A stretch of 64,000 nt of DNA from Triplophysa rosa (lineage: Eukaryota; Chordata; Actinopteri; Cypriniformes; Nemacheilidae): NCBI RefSeq assembly GCF_024868665.1, contig NC_079907.1, positions 14,782,474 through 14,846,473 of the forward strand. The letters run 5' to 3'. Position 1 is the first letter of the stretch. Every line of letters starts with the position of its first letter. This document shows, piece after piece, positions 1 through 16,953 of the stretch. The translations under genes and the position numbers were made by a program. The notes under the pieces were generated by a model. The model was not told where the DNA came from. It did no database searches and saw only the letters and a program-made list of their open reading frames with translations.

Positions 1-215
1 TCTCTGGTTACTGTCGTAACCTCGGTTCCCTGAGAAGCGGGAACGAGACATTGCGGAAGCTTCCGCATATGGGAACTCCTCCCTTCTCACCTCTCCTTAA
101 GTCTTATTGGATAACGCCAGTGAAACTGGCCAATTGTCGCGCTCGCAACCGAATATAATTACTGGTGACACGAGACAGTATCAATACAGTGCACAGCGAC
201 AATACCTCAGAATCT
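1..215. repeat. Left inverted terminal repeat of DIRS copy A
   Basis: Bases ~54-215 are an inverted copy of 7189-7340; both contain the GCGGAAGCTTCCGC palindrome, a CCAATTGTC block and the ACAGTGCACAGCGACAATA block. The outermost ~53 bases are not shared with the right end and instead match the ICR, which is the unequal-end design expected of DIRS elements. Confidence 0.85.
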
Positions 216-263
216 GCGATAGAACGCCTCCAAGGCTGACACGCGACGAACATGGCGGCTAGC

Positions 264-1511
264 GCAATGTCTCGTTCCCGCTTCGCAGGGAACCGAGGTT
301 ACGACAGTAACCGGAGACGTTCCCTATCGAGCAGTGTTAATTTTGACAGCACATTTTGATTTAGTTTTAGTCATAGTCTTTTGACGAAAATGCAATTTAG
401 TTTTAGTCGCATTTTAGTCAACCCCATCATTTTAGTTTTAGTCTAGTTTTAGTCGACGAAATATGAAAAACATTTTAGTCGAATAAATATACATTATATT
501 TAGTCTACTAAAATCTAAATGGTTTAAATCATTTACTTGGTGTAATTATATGTTCTGTACAAAGATTCAACTGTTTTGACATAATTTACTTCACCTTAGA
601 ATGAAATTAAACCACAATTAAACAAAGGTCATTACCTTTATAAAGTTCAGTAACTAGATATGCATTGTTGGAACACAGAATATTAGACCATGAACGACAT
701 GTTCCAGTTCATTCAATCCCATTTGACTCAAATGACTCGTAAGTAGGGTGTGTTCATTCAGTTCATTCAACCAATGAAACGCTCTGACAGGGCTCACACT
801 CAAAGGCTATTGGCTCATGGCATGTCTCTTTGAAGAAAGAGCTGCACTGTCTTTGCTTGATACAGCAATGAATGAGAAATAGCTTTCATATAAATTGTAT
901 TACATTTCTTTAGTCATGCGAACATGTTACATATTTGGTTCGAATGTACAGTTTGACTCACTTCATCACTTCTATAATCAGTAGAGGACAGCGCTGGTTT
1001 CTTTTGGCTGACTTTATGTTGCATTTCACGTTATGCAGCAGCTCGTGTTAAGTTAACATTGGCATATAAAAACATTTGAGCTTCCTTTGTAATGTGTTTC
1101 GGGGTGACTCACCTGCAGTCGCGCTTCAAGTTTGCGGCGTTTTACCGGCGATCGTGAAGGAAAATAGACGCTTTGTAACCCGCGTGGAGACACAGAATAC
1201 ATGTGTGTGCTTCCCCTTCTCCCAGAGACTTCTCTCTACCGTTTATATGAGATAAGCACATGCGCGCAAACTGATGTCCGCCAGGTGGGATAAGAATATT
1301 TTTGTCTCGTTTTTATTAGTTGACGAAAATGTCAGTATATTTTTATTACAGTTTTAGTTATCATGCATTCATTTTTATTTAGTTATCGTCTCGTTTTCGT
1401 CAGTGAAAACATGTCGTTAACGAATACTTTTCGTTGTAGTTTTCGTCAACGAAATTAACACTGCTATCGAGAGCAGTCTCTCGACATTGCGGAAGCTTCC
1501 GCATATGGGAA
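264..1511. other. Internal complementary region of DIRS copy A, split by a hAT insertion
   Basis: The ICR is formed by 264-331 plus 1472-1511. Its first half (264-318) is the reverse complement of the element's left terminus (1-53). Its second half (319-331 continuing at 1472) is the reverse complement of the right terminus (about 7335-7382). The two halves meet at AGAC/GTTCCC. In DIRS biology this segment is thought to template joining of the two ends into a circle. Here it is cut by the 1132-bp element at 332-1463. Confidence 0.85.
332..1463. mobile_element. Non-autonomous hAT-type element, 1132 bp
   Basis: Terminal inverted repeats CAGTGTTAATTT at the left and AAATTAACACTG at the right are flanked by a perfect 8-bp target duplication, CTATCGAG, at 324-331 and 1464-1471. 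An 8-bp duplication is characteristic of hAT transposases. The ends are rich in TTTTAGT and CGTCGACGAAA-like runs. No transposase reading frame is visible, so it was mobilised in trans. It sits inside the DIRS ICR. Confidence 0.9.
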
Positions 1512-1833
1512 CTGTATACAATCCCGCCGTGAGAGTAGCAAGACAGCCGTACACCGACCGCATACATTCACCAGTGTTAAGCACACAGATGAACCAATCG
1601 CGAAGTCGTCTTGAAGGGCCAGCTGATTGGCTGAGACAGAACAATGAGCTGCAAGAACGGTCTTCTACAAAATTTGCATATCTCAGCCAAAGAAATGAGC
1701 GGGCTGCACTGAGACAGGGCAGACACCACAATAGTAAAAGTCAGCGTGGAAACCCGGGCAGATATATTGCAAGTCCAGTAACACCAAGCACAGAGTTAAC
1801 AGTAACATGGTAACAACTGCACAATACAGGAGA

Positions 1834-2628
1834 TCAGCAACTAGGTAACATTGAGCTGTCCGTACTCACTGAGAGGACATGTGAGGCTAAGGAGGATACA
1901 TCCAGCCTGTAGAATCTGGCGAAGGTGTTCTGTGAAGACCAGCCAGCCACACAACAGATGTCGTTAATAGAAACGCCTCTAGCCCAAGCCCACGAAGAGG
2001 CAACAGCCCTAGTTGAGTGAGCCCTGACGCTGAAAGGGCAGGCCTGCCCTTGACTCTCATACGCCAGGTTGATAGCGTCCACCACCCAGTGAGAGAGCCT
2101 CTGTTTAGAGACAGCCCGACCTTTAGTCCCCCCGCCGTAGCACATGAAGAGCTGATCAGACAGCCAAAACCCGGCCGTACGATCAATGTAAGCCCTCAAA
2201 GCCCTAACCGGACACACAGCCCTCTGAGCGTCAGCATCACCCGAGGCAGACGACTCGGAAGACAAAGCGGGCAACGAAATAACCTGCTCTCTGAACGGGG
2301 TAGACAGTAACTTAGGCACATAACCCGCATTCGGCCGTAGAGTGACGCTGCAGTCGCTGACCCCAAAACGAATGAAATCCGCGCCGATAGAAAGTGCACA
2401 TAAATCCCCTATGCGTTTTGCTGAAGCAAGAGCGAGAAGGAGAATGGCTTTAAGACAGAGCTCCCTTATAGAAACAGCTTCCAACGGTTCGAACGGGGGC
2501 AGAGAGAGAGCCGTCAGCACCAGGTACAAATCCCACGGAGGTACTGAAGGAGATCGCAAGGGAAACAGCCTCCGAGCTCCTCTCAAAAATCTGACCACCA
2601 ATGCATGGCAATGCAATAGCAGCCACAT
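1834..2628 (-). CDS. Tyrosine recombinase of DIRS copy A (catalytic domain)
   Basis: An open frame of 264 codons encodes the catalytic domain of a DIRS tyrosine recombinase, the enzyme that integrates the circular DNA copy. The active-site series is visible: Arg72 in SAKRIGDL, His204 and Arg207 in HSTR, Trp230 at the usual His/Trp position, and the nucleophile Tyr240 in FARFYRLD. The N-terminal core-binding part lies in an overlapping frame (2450-3352), recognisable by STRRLYALKWDVFKKW and FQQYRMDNGG, so the full protein needs a frame change near 2550-2650. That may be decay, since gag and RT of this copy are also frameshifted. The catalytic residues themselves look intact. Confidence 0.85.
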   Translation of the reverse strand: MWLLLHCHALVVRFLRGARRLFPLRSPSVPPWDLYLVLTALSLPPFEPLEAVSIRELCLKAILLLALASAKRIGDLCALSIGADFIRFGVSDCSVTLRPNAGYVPKLLSTPFREQVISLPALSSESSASGDADAQRAVCPVRALRAYIDRTAGFWLSDQLFMCYGGGTKGRAVSKQRLSHWVVDAINLAYESQGQACPFSVRAHSTRAVASSWAWARGVSINDICCVAGWSSQNTFARFYRLDVSSLASHVLSVSTDSSMLPSC

Positions 2629-2832
2629 AAACCTTCACCGTGGACGGGAGGCCACCATTATCCATCCTGTATTGTTGAAAGCGTAAAACATCAGACACGG
2701 GACATGACACCGGGTCTATACCGCACTCAATACACCACTTCTTAAATACATCCCATTTCAGAGCATATAAGCGTCTAGTAGAAGGTGCCCGAGACTCCGC
2801 AATAGTGTCAAGCACTCTCTGAGGGAGGGGTT

Positions 2833-5718
2833 CTAAGACCCCTGAAGCGGCCAGGCACGGAGGCTCCACAAATCCGGGTTGGGGTGCCAAATTGAGCCGT
2901 TCGCCTGAGATAACAGGTCGCCCCTGAGGGGAATCCACCACGGAGAGGACACCATTAACTCTCTCAGGTCCGGGAACCACGGCTGATTCGGCCAAAATGG
3001 AGCAACGAGGATCACCGACGCTCTCTCCTCTCTGATCTTGCCCAGCACAAGGGGCAGAATCTTCACCGGAGGAAAAGCGTAAAGCCGGGCATACGGCCAG
3101 CGCGTCGTCAGAGCGTCCGTCTCCCTGGGGGAGCGCGGCAGCGAGAAGAACAGCGGACAGTGAGCGTTCTCGCTCGTCGCAAACAGATCCACCTCCGCCT
3201 TCCCGAAGCGATCCCAGATCATCCGTACTGAGTCGGGGTGAAGTCTCCATTCCCCTTGGGAAAGACCTCCCCTTGAGAGCATACCCGCTCCGCAGTTCAA
3301 ATGGCCGGGGATATGCGCTGCCCTGATGGAAAGCAGGTGCTGGTCTACCCACAGCAGCAGCCTCGCAGCTAGGGCTGCAACTAATGATTATTTTAATTGT
3401 CGACTAATCTAGCGATTATTTTTTCGATTAGTCGACTAATCTAACGATTATTATTTTTTATTAATCTAATAAAGATTTTTTGGATTACCTTATTTATCCT
3501 TTGGCAAACTTTGCAAATAAACAATAAGTTCTAGTATTTTCTTACTTATAAAGCAAATCATACTTTTTACTCCACTACATTTTATAAATAAATATTGTTG
3601 TTTTAACATTTTAATCCGTGTTTACATTAAAATCACTATCTTCTTTTAATTAAGTAGTTTTCATTTTAGTAGAATAGCGTTAATGTAAAGCGTAGTATTA
3701 AAATAAAGTAATTTATTATGACAGGCTACATCTACGTGCCCCTCTCCGTCCGTTTGTGATTGCGTGTCCATGCTGTGATGATGGCATTCCGGGGGTAACG
3801 TTAGGGGGAATACCTCCGTCCACTAACTTACTACGTCCGAGGCTCTCGATTCACTTACACACGCCCGGGAACAGAAACTGCTATTACAGCAGATAAACGT
3901 AAATAATACGACGCGTCGACACATTTCACGCACGTCGACGTATTTTAGTAGTCAACGTAATCGATGACGTCGACACGTCTTTGCAGCCCTACTCGCAGCC
4001 AACTCGAAAAGGGCTCTGGAGTGGACCCCTCCTTGGCGACTGATGTACGAAACCATGGACGTGTTGTTGGTGCGAATCAGTACATGACGCTGCATCAGCT
4101 GAGGCCGAAAAGTCTGCAGAGCTAAGAACACTGCCATCAGCTCCAGCCGATTTATGTGCCAACTGCTCAGAGACAGCGACCACAGACCTGACGCTGGCCT
4201 GCCTTCGCACAATGCACCCCAGCCCGAGGAAGACACATCCGTCGTTACCACCGTGCGCGTTGTCACAAGCCCCAGGGGAACGCCCTGGCTGAACATGCTC
4301 AAGTCGCGCCACGGTTCCAAAGCGCTGAGGCATATGTGAGTTATCCGCACGCGTGCACGACCCGAGCACCATGCTCTCCGCGGAAGTTGAGTCTTTAGCC
4401 ACAGCTGCAGAGGACACATGTGCAAAAGACCCAGGTGGCAGCTGGTGATGCTGACGCCATTGGTCCCAGAAGTCTCTGAAATACCCTCAGCGGAACTGAC
4501 TGGTCCAGGCTGAAGGCGCGCAGTGCGGTGGAGATGGACTCCAAGCGCTCCTGAGAGAGGCGGGCGCGCTTCTCCACTGAGTCGAAACATACCCCTAGAT
4601 ATGTTATGGACCGACTCGGCAGAAGCTTGCTCTTCGGCACGTTCACCCGCAGCCCCAGGGATGACAAGTGACGAAGCAGCGTCTGCGTATGACTGACAAG
4701 CACATCTCGTGAATGGGCTAGAAGCAGCCAGTCGTCCAGATAGTTCAGAATGTGCATACCACTCGCTCTGAGAGGGGAAAGTGCTTGCGTCCACGCATTT
4801 CGAGAACGTGCGTGGAGCCAATGCCAGTCCGAACGGCAGCACAGCAAACTGGTACGCCGCTCCGTCGAACGCGAACCGCAGGAAGCGCCGTTGCCTCTGG
4901 GCTATCTGAACGTGAAAATATGCATCCTTCAGATCCACGGACGCAAACCAGTCCCCGGGACGAACTTGCGCCAGGATCTGTTTTAGCGTAATCATTCTGA
5001 ACGCCCTCTTGTGAAGCACTCGGTTGATGGGTCTCAAATCCAAAATAGGACGGAGTCCGCCATCTCTCTTGGGCACCACAAAATACCGGCTGTAGAAACC
5101 GCACTCTACCTCGCTTGGAGGAACCCGCTCTATCGCTCTTTTTCCGAGCAGGCTGTGAATCTCCTGTCTCAGCACCGGAGCGTTGCACGGCAATGTGAGT
5201 GACGGGACAACTCCGCTGAAGCGGGGGGGCCTGCATCTGAACTGAAGGGAATACCCGTGTTCTATCACATTTAGCAGCCACGGAGAGATACCCGGAATGG
5301 CTTTCCATGCATTCAGAAATATGCATAGTGGCCGAATTACCTCGAGCGATACAGCTTGCTGATATTCCGGAGACGCGCTCTGCCCTCGCGAGGCTAATTG
5401 TACTGGCAGGGGAATATGAAGCTCGTGAGGCTCCGGCCACCGCTCGCCCACGGGAGCTACCGTGGGTGAGGGGATGCTGGTTATAGCGTATTCTAACTGT
5501 GGCTTCGTGCTGCACCGTGGCAGGGCAGGGGACACAGTGTGGTGTGAGTGAAGGGGAGAGAGCTCCTTTTGTGAGGAGGTAAGTGCTTTTAATACATTTA
5601 CACACACAACATTTTGAGCATTGCAACAATCGCCCGCAACAGCGGGGGAAACAATATGCAAACGGCACCGCTTGAGCACCGGTCCGCTCACAAACTCTCC
5701 CCTCCTCTCTGCAGACAC
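2833..5718 (-). pseudogene. DIRS copy A reverse transcriptase/RNase H, frameshifted and hAT-interrupted
   Basis: Reverse transcriptase and RNase H of the element. RT block A is visible as FASVDLKDAYFHV, followed by LPFGLALAPRTFSK, all in one frame (up to 5718). The catalytic YLDD box (ILNYLDDWLLLA) is in a different frame covering 4395-4847. RNase H (VVTTDVSSSGWGAL, HINRLELMAVFLAL) is back in the first frame. So two frame changes, near 4790 and 4410, partly cancel. The third RNase H acidic position reads RTNN where RTDN is usual (copy B keeps TDN). The hAT-type element at 3370-3991 cuts the RNase H region, and the distal conserved block (WRLHPDSVRMIWDRFG, VDLFATSENAHCP) resumes at about 3300-2833. 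Not functional as it stands. Confidence 0.88.
3370..3991. mobile_element. hAT-type MITE, 622 bp, inside DIRS RNase H
   Basis: Ends TAGGGCTGCAA and TTGCAGCCCTA form perfect 11-bp terminal inverted repeats, with an identical 8-bp target duplication CTCGCAGC at 3362-3369 and 3992-3999. Subterminal GTCGACTAAT/ATTAGTCGAC palindromes and a GACGTCGAC cluster at the other end are typical of this fish hAT family. It is an internally deleted relative of the element at 17357-19054, matching both of its flanks but lacking about 1 kb in the middle. Removing it would rejoin the RNase H region. Confidence 0.92.
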
Positions 5719-5961
5719 GTCAGTAAAGGCGGCTTGGCAGCCGAAGACGATCCGCTATCGCCTCGATGACCTCTCTTCTGCCTGTACTTCTTCCTAGCTG
5801 GGGCAGACCACTGCTTTTGCCGGACGTCCGGCCCAGGGTCTCGGGGAGCCGAAGCCGCGGCAGCGCAGCGGGCTGCTTATCCGGCCTGTGGGAAGAGTGT
5901 GAAGCAGACGAGGATCTCGCTCTCGGCGCCGGCTGCAACGAACGGCGAGGAAGCACGTGGC

Positions 5962-7298
5962 TCATGGCTTTTGCGCGCTTCTGCGCCTCCGCGAAGCGTT
6001 CCGACACTGACTCCACGACATCCCGAAGAGACCAGAGGGAGTAATGGGAGCGTTGAGCAGCGACTTCCGGTCAGCGTTCTTGAGCTCCGTCAGCGTCAGC
6101 CACAAATGGCGGTGAAGGACGACCATGAAGCCCATCGACCTGCCGATAGCCTGTGCGGTGCGCTTCGTCGCCATCAGCGCGAAGTCCGTCGCCGCCCTCA
6201 GGTCCTTCACAGCATCCGCATCCAGGGCGCCCCCATCCAGCGCCTGCAGGATCTTCGCCTGAAAGACCTGTAGAACTGCCATCGAGTGCAGCGCGGAGGC
6301 TGCTTCCCCGGCGGAGGTGTAGGCCTTGTCGGCGAGGTGGGCGGTAAACCTGCATGGCTTCGACGGCAGACCTGGTCCCATGCTCAGCGAAGAGGAGGAG
6401 GGGCACAGATGTGCAGCGAGGGTCTCCTCCACGGGCGGCATGCGGGTATAACCGTGGGCCTCCGCCCCGTCCACGTGGGCGAACATAGCCTGTGTGGCAG
6501 CGTGGACTCGCGCCGATTGAGGGGCCGTCCACGACTTAACCACGTGCTCGTGCACATCAGGGGAAAAAGGAGTACTCCTCTTCGGTGCAGCCTGGCGGCG
6601 GCCCGCTTGAAAGTACCAGGAATCGAGCTTACTTTTAGCTGGCTCCTCCGGGGCGCTCCAGCTAAGGTCGAGCTCCTTAACGGCCTTTTCCAGCACCCTG
6701 ATGAACTCCTCCTGGAGGTCTAAGGTGCTCTCCGAGTCGGTGTGGTCCCGCTCCGACTCCGCCCAGTCCTTCACCGAGGCCGAGATGGACATAGAGTCAT
6801 CGTCTTCCTCGTCGAGGCCGAAGGAAATGGCATCCGCAAAGGCGGGAGGGGGACGAAGGCTCTGAAAATGACCGGGGAACAAAGCGACGGCAGAGGACGG
6901 CGGCCCTGAGCCGGGTCATCGTCATCGTCGCTGCCACCACGTGGCATGGGTGGGCCCACCAGCGGCCCTTTGGCGGCAGTGGGCCTCGACCCGAATAATC
7001 CTCGAGCAACGTTCCTGCGAGTCCTCAAGACACGCGCCGGCAGGTCAGTACAGTGCGCGCAATCAGACTCTCCAAACGCCGCCTCAGCGTGGGCCAGGCC
7101 CAGGCAGGCGATGCAATGCTCGTGTGTATCCTGCGGGTCAATGGGACCCGTGCAAATGGCAGCGTGACCCGATGGCAGCGTGAAAGAGAAGATTCTGAGG
7201 TATTGTCGCTGTGCACTGTATTTATACTGTCTCGGGTCGCCAGTAATTACATTCGGTTGCGAGCGTGACAATTGGCCAGTTTCACTGGCGTTATCCAA
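5962..7298 (-). pseudogene. DIRS copy A gag-like region
   Basis: The putative structural protein is spread over two frames. The N-terminal part (7298-6771) contains a zinc-binding-like Cys/His cluster, HCIACLGLAH followed by CAHC. The C-terminal part (6882-5962) has LHSMAVLQVFQAKIL, RHLWLTLTEL and LNAPITPSGLFG. The same signature ([30 protein letters not shown]) occurs in the unrelated-by-position copy B, supporting it as a conserved gag segment. A frame change near 6880 separates the halves. The role as gag is by analogy with DIRS elements. Confidence 0.75.
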
Positions 7299-7382
7299 TA
7301 AGACTTCAGGAGAGGTGAGAAGGGAGGAGTTCCCATATGCGGAAGCTTCCGCAATGTCGAGAGACCGCTCTCGATAGGGAAC
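7189..7382. repeat. Right inverted terminal repeat of DIRS copy A (5' end of the element)
   Basis: Inverted copy of bases 54-215, then a terminus (GTCGAGAGACCGCTCTCGATAGGGAAC) not shared with the left end but matching the second half of the ICR. In the coding sense this is the 5' end, where transcription of the element should begin. Host intron DNA resumes at 7383. Confidence 0.85.
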
Positions 7383-8167
7383 TGTTATTATTACAGTGTA
7401 ATTTCCGCTTTTTTTAGATTTTAATTGCAGTGTACACTGTCAGGAACAAAATATCTTGCAAAGGTACAATTTTGTACCTAGAAAACATTTAACACTACCT
7501 TTAAAGGCACACAATAAGTTCTTAGCCCTGCTGAAAAAACAATAGAAGACATCAAATTCGAAAATACCATTATGAACCATTAGTTCAACCTTTTTTCATA
7601 AAAAAAATATGAAATTTTTTGTAGTGTGTTTTGGGCATTATTCCAACAAAATTGAATGGTGTTATATTGGTTCCCATTTTTTCAAATAACATCCCACCAA
7701 CAGAATCCATCACATACCAGTAGACACCATTATAGTTTCCATTAAAATCAATATAATTCCCATTATAACCATTAAATCCTTCACATTTTCTATTGTGTTT
7801 TGGGCAGTGCTCTGTTTTTTTTTTTTTCAGCACGAAGGGTACATTTATGTATTCAAAAAGTTAAAACAATTTATGGTTTGTACCTGTAGAAGAACAAAAA
7901 GGAGACGGCTATTGTACCTTAAAAGGTAGAATTTAAAGGCTGTTAAAAATGAAACGTGACGTATGTGTATGTTTTTGTGTTCATGAATACAAAGTCAATA
8001 TGCACAGTACACAGACATATATTACTGTATGTGAATACAAACTTTCTATTCTGGATGTGATAGATAGTGATTAATCTTTTAATAGCCCTAGTCTGAGAGT
8101 AGTAGAAATTGCAGCATTATAAAAGTTCTATAGTTTGTTGATGTCAACATTTTGATGAATATTTCAG
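7383..8167. other. hectd2 intron with a small MITE
   Basis: AT-rich intron between DIRS copy A and the first visible exon. 7530-7832 is probably a short inverted-repeat element: it starts TGCTGAAAAAA and ends TTTTTTCAGCA, with related ACCATTATAG/CCATTATAACC blocks inside. No clear target duplication was found. Nothing else recognised. Confidence 0.4.
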
Positions 8168-13543
<5,376 letters not shown>

Positions 13544-14950
13544 TTTACAGTGCTCTCGGTAGATACGATAACAGAAAGTCATGCTGGTTGTAAAATTTGT
13601 TTCTTTAAACCATATCAGGTAAGCATGAGGATTACGCACAGCAACAAAAAGCTCTAGATGTACATTTTCTGAAGTAGCCACAACGGTTGTGTTGTATTAT
13701 GTATAGTGTAGTAATATTTGTTGTGAACCAGGGTTCCATGAGGAATCCAGTTAAGCTGTTTGTCTTTGTAATTTGTACTCGTCAACTGCCTTGAGTGAAA
13801 GACCAAACATTTTATGTGGCATCAGAGTTTGGATTTTAATAATAATAATAATAGTGTTTAAAAGTTCAAATGTGTGGGATTTGCCTTTAACATGAGCCTG
13901 GGCTTCTGTCCCATGCTACCCTTATAGGCAGAAAGCAGGTCATGAATGGGCTTGGTCTCATCCGAAATAGCCTGGCAAATAGTTTGTTAAACCCTCCCCA
14001 CATTCTTAAAGAGATAGCGATCTGTTTCCCAGGTGACGAGAGTCCACATTTAATAAAAGCTTCTGTGTGAAATGTTACCTAACTCACAGCATTCTCTGTT
14101 ACTGGTGAGATGTTATAATGCAGTTGTTAATAAGAGTTGTTAAGAGTTTATAGATGTCAGGAGCTCAAATGTTGCAGTTGAGTATAATTTAGTAATTCTT
14201 GACAACCCTTTCTTAACCTCTCGGGCATGAAAGGAATATTGGTAAAGTGATTGTTTTTATTTTTGTTGACTAGCCATAACAAGGATGAACAATTTGTTTG
14301 TTTGTTTATTTCTTTTCATTGTGTTTCTGGTTATTCGTGTGGTTCGCAACAGTATTCGACAAGATAAAACTTGATTTATTTATTTTACGACTGATGCTCC
14401 GCTCTGTGTCATCAGTATTTCACATGCTGATTTGAAAGGAATTGTGAGGTCCAATGAGAACGCAGAATGTCAGAAAAATGTATCACCGTGTCTACACTGG
14501 ACGCGTCCAACTGGACACACCAACGGCTTGTTCTTAATGGATTTGTGGGGTGCCGCATCCAGTGTGGACAAAATTTTAAATTATAATGGGTTTTAATGTG
14601 TTCAATTATAAAAGTTCTAATGCATTCTATTGTATTTAATTGTGTCGTCCGGTGTAGACACAGTGTTACTATTCGACCTTTAGTCATTTCAGTAAGTTGT
14701 CCTTCTAGCTTCTAGGCTCATGTGATATTAGATGCTTTTGTTGTCATAATGTCACATCTTCCTCGCAAATCATGTCATCAGAGTTTCATTGGACATATGC
14801 GATGGCTTTATTTGTATCTCATCAATCGGAATCACTTCAGCGTTCATGCTATGGTTTGTGTTGTTTAATGACTGAATACAAATGTGTTTACCATGTATTT
14901 ATTTCAACTTTGCTCATTTTATAATGAATAAAGTTACACAGCAACAGAAA
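13544..14950 (+). other. hectd2: Probable 3'UTR of hectd2
   Basis: The sequence after the TAG stop has no repeat signature and ends with a canonical AATAAA at 14927-14932, preceded by a T-rich zone. Transcript end is expected around 14945-14960. Inferred from sequence alone; an earlier polyadenylation site is possible. Confidence 0.5.
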
Positions 14951-16953
14951 TTTGTTATGTAATCTACATTTACCGTTTTTAGTAGTTATTGCCAGTTCCT
15001 GACTAAAATTTTACCTTAAAGCCATTAAAAGTCATAAGAAGGACATGAAGGACAAATGAAGAACTGGAGAGAGAAGCTTGAAATGTAAACAACTTTGATT
15101 TTGAAAACAATTTTGTGATTAAAGTATTCATATTTTGTTCATATCACATACTAAAAACAAACTTAAATAAAAAACTAAATAAAAAAATTAATGCACCCTC
15201 AAAAATGTATGCTTCTGCATACATAAAATCTGCGTGCTCAGTGTCTTACAACATCAGCAAATAATATATGTACTAGGGCTGTCAAGCAAGTAAAAATTTT
15301 AATCCAATTAATTACCAGATGTAGCGATTAATTAATCGCAAATCAAATTAGGCCCCCCAAAGATCATTTACAGCCATTATTACAAGAAGACTTCAGAAAG
15401 TAGCTTCAGAAAGAAATATTGTATTTAAATGTTATAGCTTAAATGGCCATAATTTTGTTTTTCAGAAGCTGAATTAGCATTTGTATATAATTAAAGATGG
15501 TTTTAAAGCAACAACATAAACAAATGTGCTGTGCATATGTGCTTTTGTGGTTGAGACTTAACTTCCGGTGCACATCTGCAGAGAATAGAGTCCCTGCAGA
15601 TTATTTCTGGTAACAAGCAAAAGAAATAACTAAATTATTTGGCTAGCAAGTTAAAAGTCTAGCCAGTATTATTTTGGCTTTCCAGTAGAAGAACCATTAC
15701 TTGGTTTAACTTAAATGTGACAAAGTTAAATGAAATTGGATATGTACTGTAAAATAAAGTGCAAACGATTATTTAATAATCTGCAGCAGTGTGGCGATGC
15801 TCCAGTCTCGAAACAATGACCTTTCTATATTTGCCTGACCGCCTAAGATGTTCTGGCGCATTGAAAGCTGTGAAATCAAACTGCAACCAGACCGGTCGTC
15901 CAAACCAGGCTGTTTGGCATGCCATATATCAGAGGCCTCCAGCTGCTTACACATGATGGGTAAAACCTCAAAGCGTGCCGATTTAGGACTGACAGGTGAT
16001 GTCAGGAAGCTGAATGGGTGTTTTTTAATTAATTTTAAGTAATGTCAAAGGACCACTATTTAACAGAACATACACATTTTTTAGCTTTCTCTGAGATGTT
16101 TGGTTTGTGTTACTGACAATTCTACTTTGCCTTTGACTCATATTTCTTCTGTTGTAGCTATGGGGTTACTGTTGACAAAGACAGAATTATTGTTACTCAG
16201 AAGGCGGTCACAAAGGAATGTCCAAGTGATTTGGCCGAGACCAAAAAATATGAAAATATTTTTTTTTCTTTATCCTTCAGTCATTGAAAGTTTGATTAGT
16301 GAAGCAATATAAAAGTTAAAGGCTCTCAAAATACATGTATTATTATAGCCTAACATTATTATATTAATGTATTATTATAATAATACATGCATGAGAACAA
16401 AAAATAACTAGATTTTATTTTGGCATAAGGAGTCTTAAATTAACTAAATCACCACAGATTTAGACTACAGAGGTTGTGTAAAAAAATCTACTAATATTGT
16501 ACATCAAACACTTTGATGCAAGTCTGTTCAGTTAATATTGAATGTAAACAGCATGCTTGCTGTCAGGATCTTTTAACGGCACGGCTTAAATGCTTAGATT
16601 GATTTTCCATGACAGCAGGGCATTGATCAGATCCCTGATTCTCTGCTGACTTTAGCCTTACTGACATCTAATTTAAATGAAAAGGCATCGCCCTTATACG
16701 TTATTTTGCTGTTTCTGCTCAATTAAAAAAAAAAAAAGAATTGCTGACATCCCTGTTTAAATATCCAGCATTTCTTTTGTCGTAGGTTAAGCTCCCACTC
16801 CAGTACTATTATAGGGTTTGTTAGGAATCCCAAAATGTAATGCTGTGTGGCCTGAATCTGTCTGTGACACAGCATGACAGAGAAAGAGAGAGCTAAGATC
16901 AGCACTCATCCTCTAGATTCGGAGTCTTGTGGGTCATTAAAGGAATAGCTCTC
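14951..16953. other. Intergenic region after hectd2
   Basis: AT-rich DNA holding the element at 15274-15739. No exon, RNA gene or other structured repeat was recognised. Confidence 0.5.
15274..15739. mobile_element. hAT-like insertion with 8-bp direct repeats, one end atypical
   Basis: Begins TAGGGCTGTCAAGC and has an ATTAATTA/GATTAATTAATCGC subterminal region, as in a common fish hAT family. ATATGTAC occurs at 15266-15273 and again at 15740-15747, as an 8-bp target duplication would. The right end does not mirror the left, so the end may be decayed or the right repeat may be chance. Confidence 0.4.

Larger units (their letters stand above)
1..7382 (-). mobile_element. DIRS-type tyrosine-recombinase retrotransposon (copy A)
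   Basis: A nearly whole DIRS retrotransposon with its coding strand on minus. Reading leftward from 7382 it carries a gag-like region, reverse transcriptase and RNase H, and a tyrosine recombinase, followed by an internal complementary region (ICR) near its 3' end. These elements replicate through RNA, are thought to form a circular DNA using the ICR, and integrate by recombinase without a target duplication. The window begins within a base or two of the left terminus: bases 1-53 are the reverse complement of 264-316. The right end is at the GGGAAC of 7377-7382. Two hAT-type elements (332-1463, 3370-3991) have inserted, and gag and RT contain frameshifts, so this copy cannot act by itself. 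It lies antisense in an intron of hectd2. Identification is firm; the left boundary cannot be checked beyond base 1. Confidence 0.93.

Noticed and set aside
1487..1813. 108-codon plus frame after the DIRS ICR
   Set aside because: It overlaps the ICR and the 3' untranslated part of the DIRS element on the opposite strand and resembles no protein.
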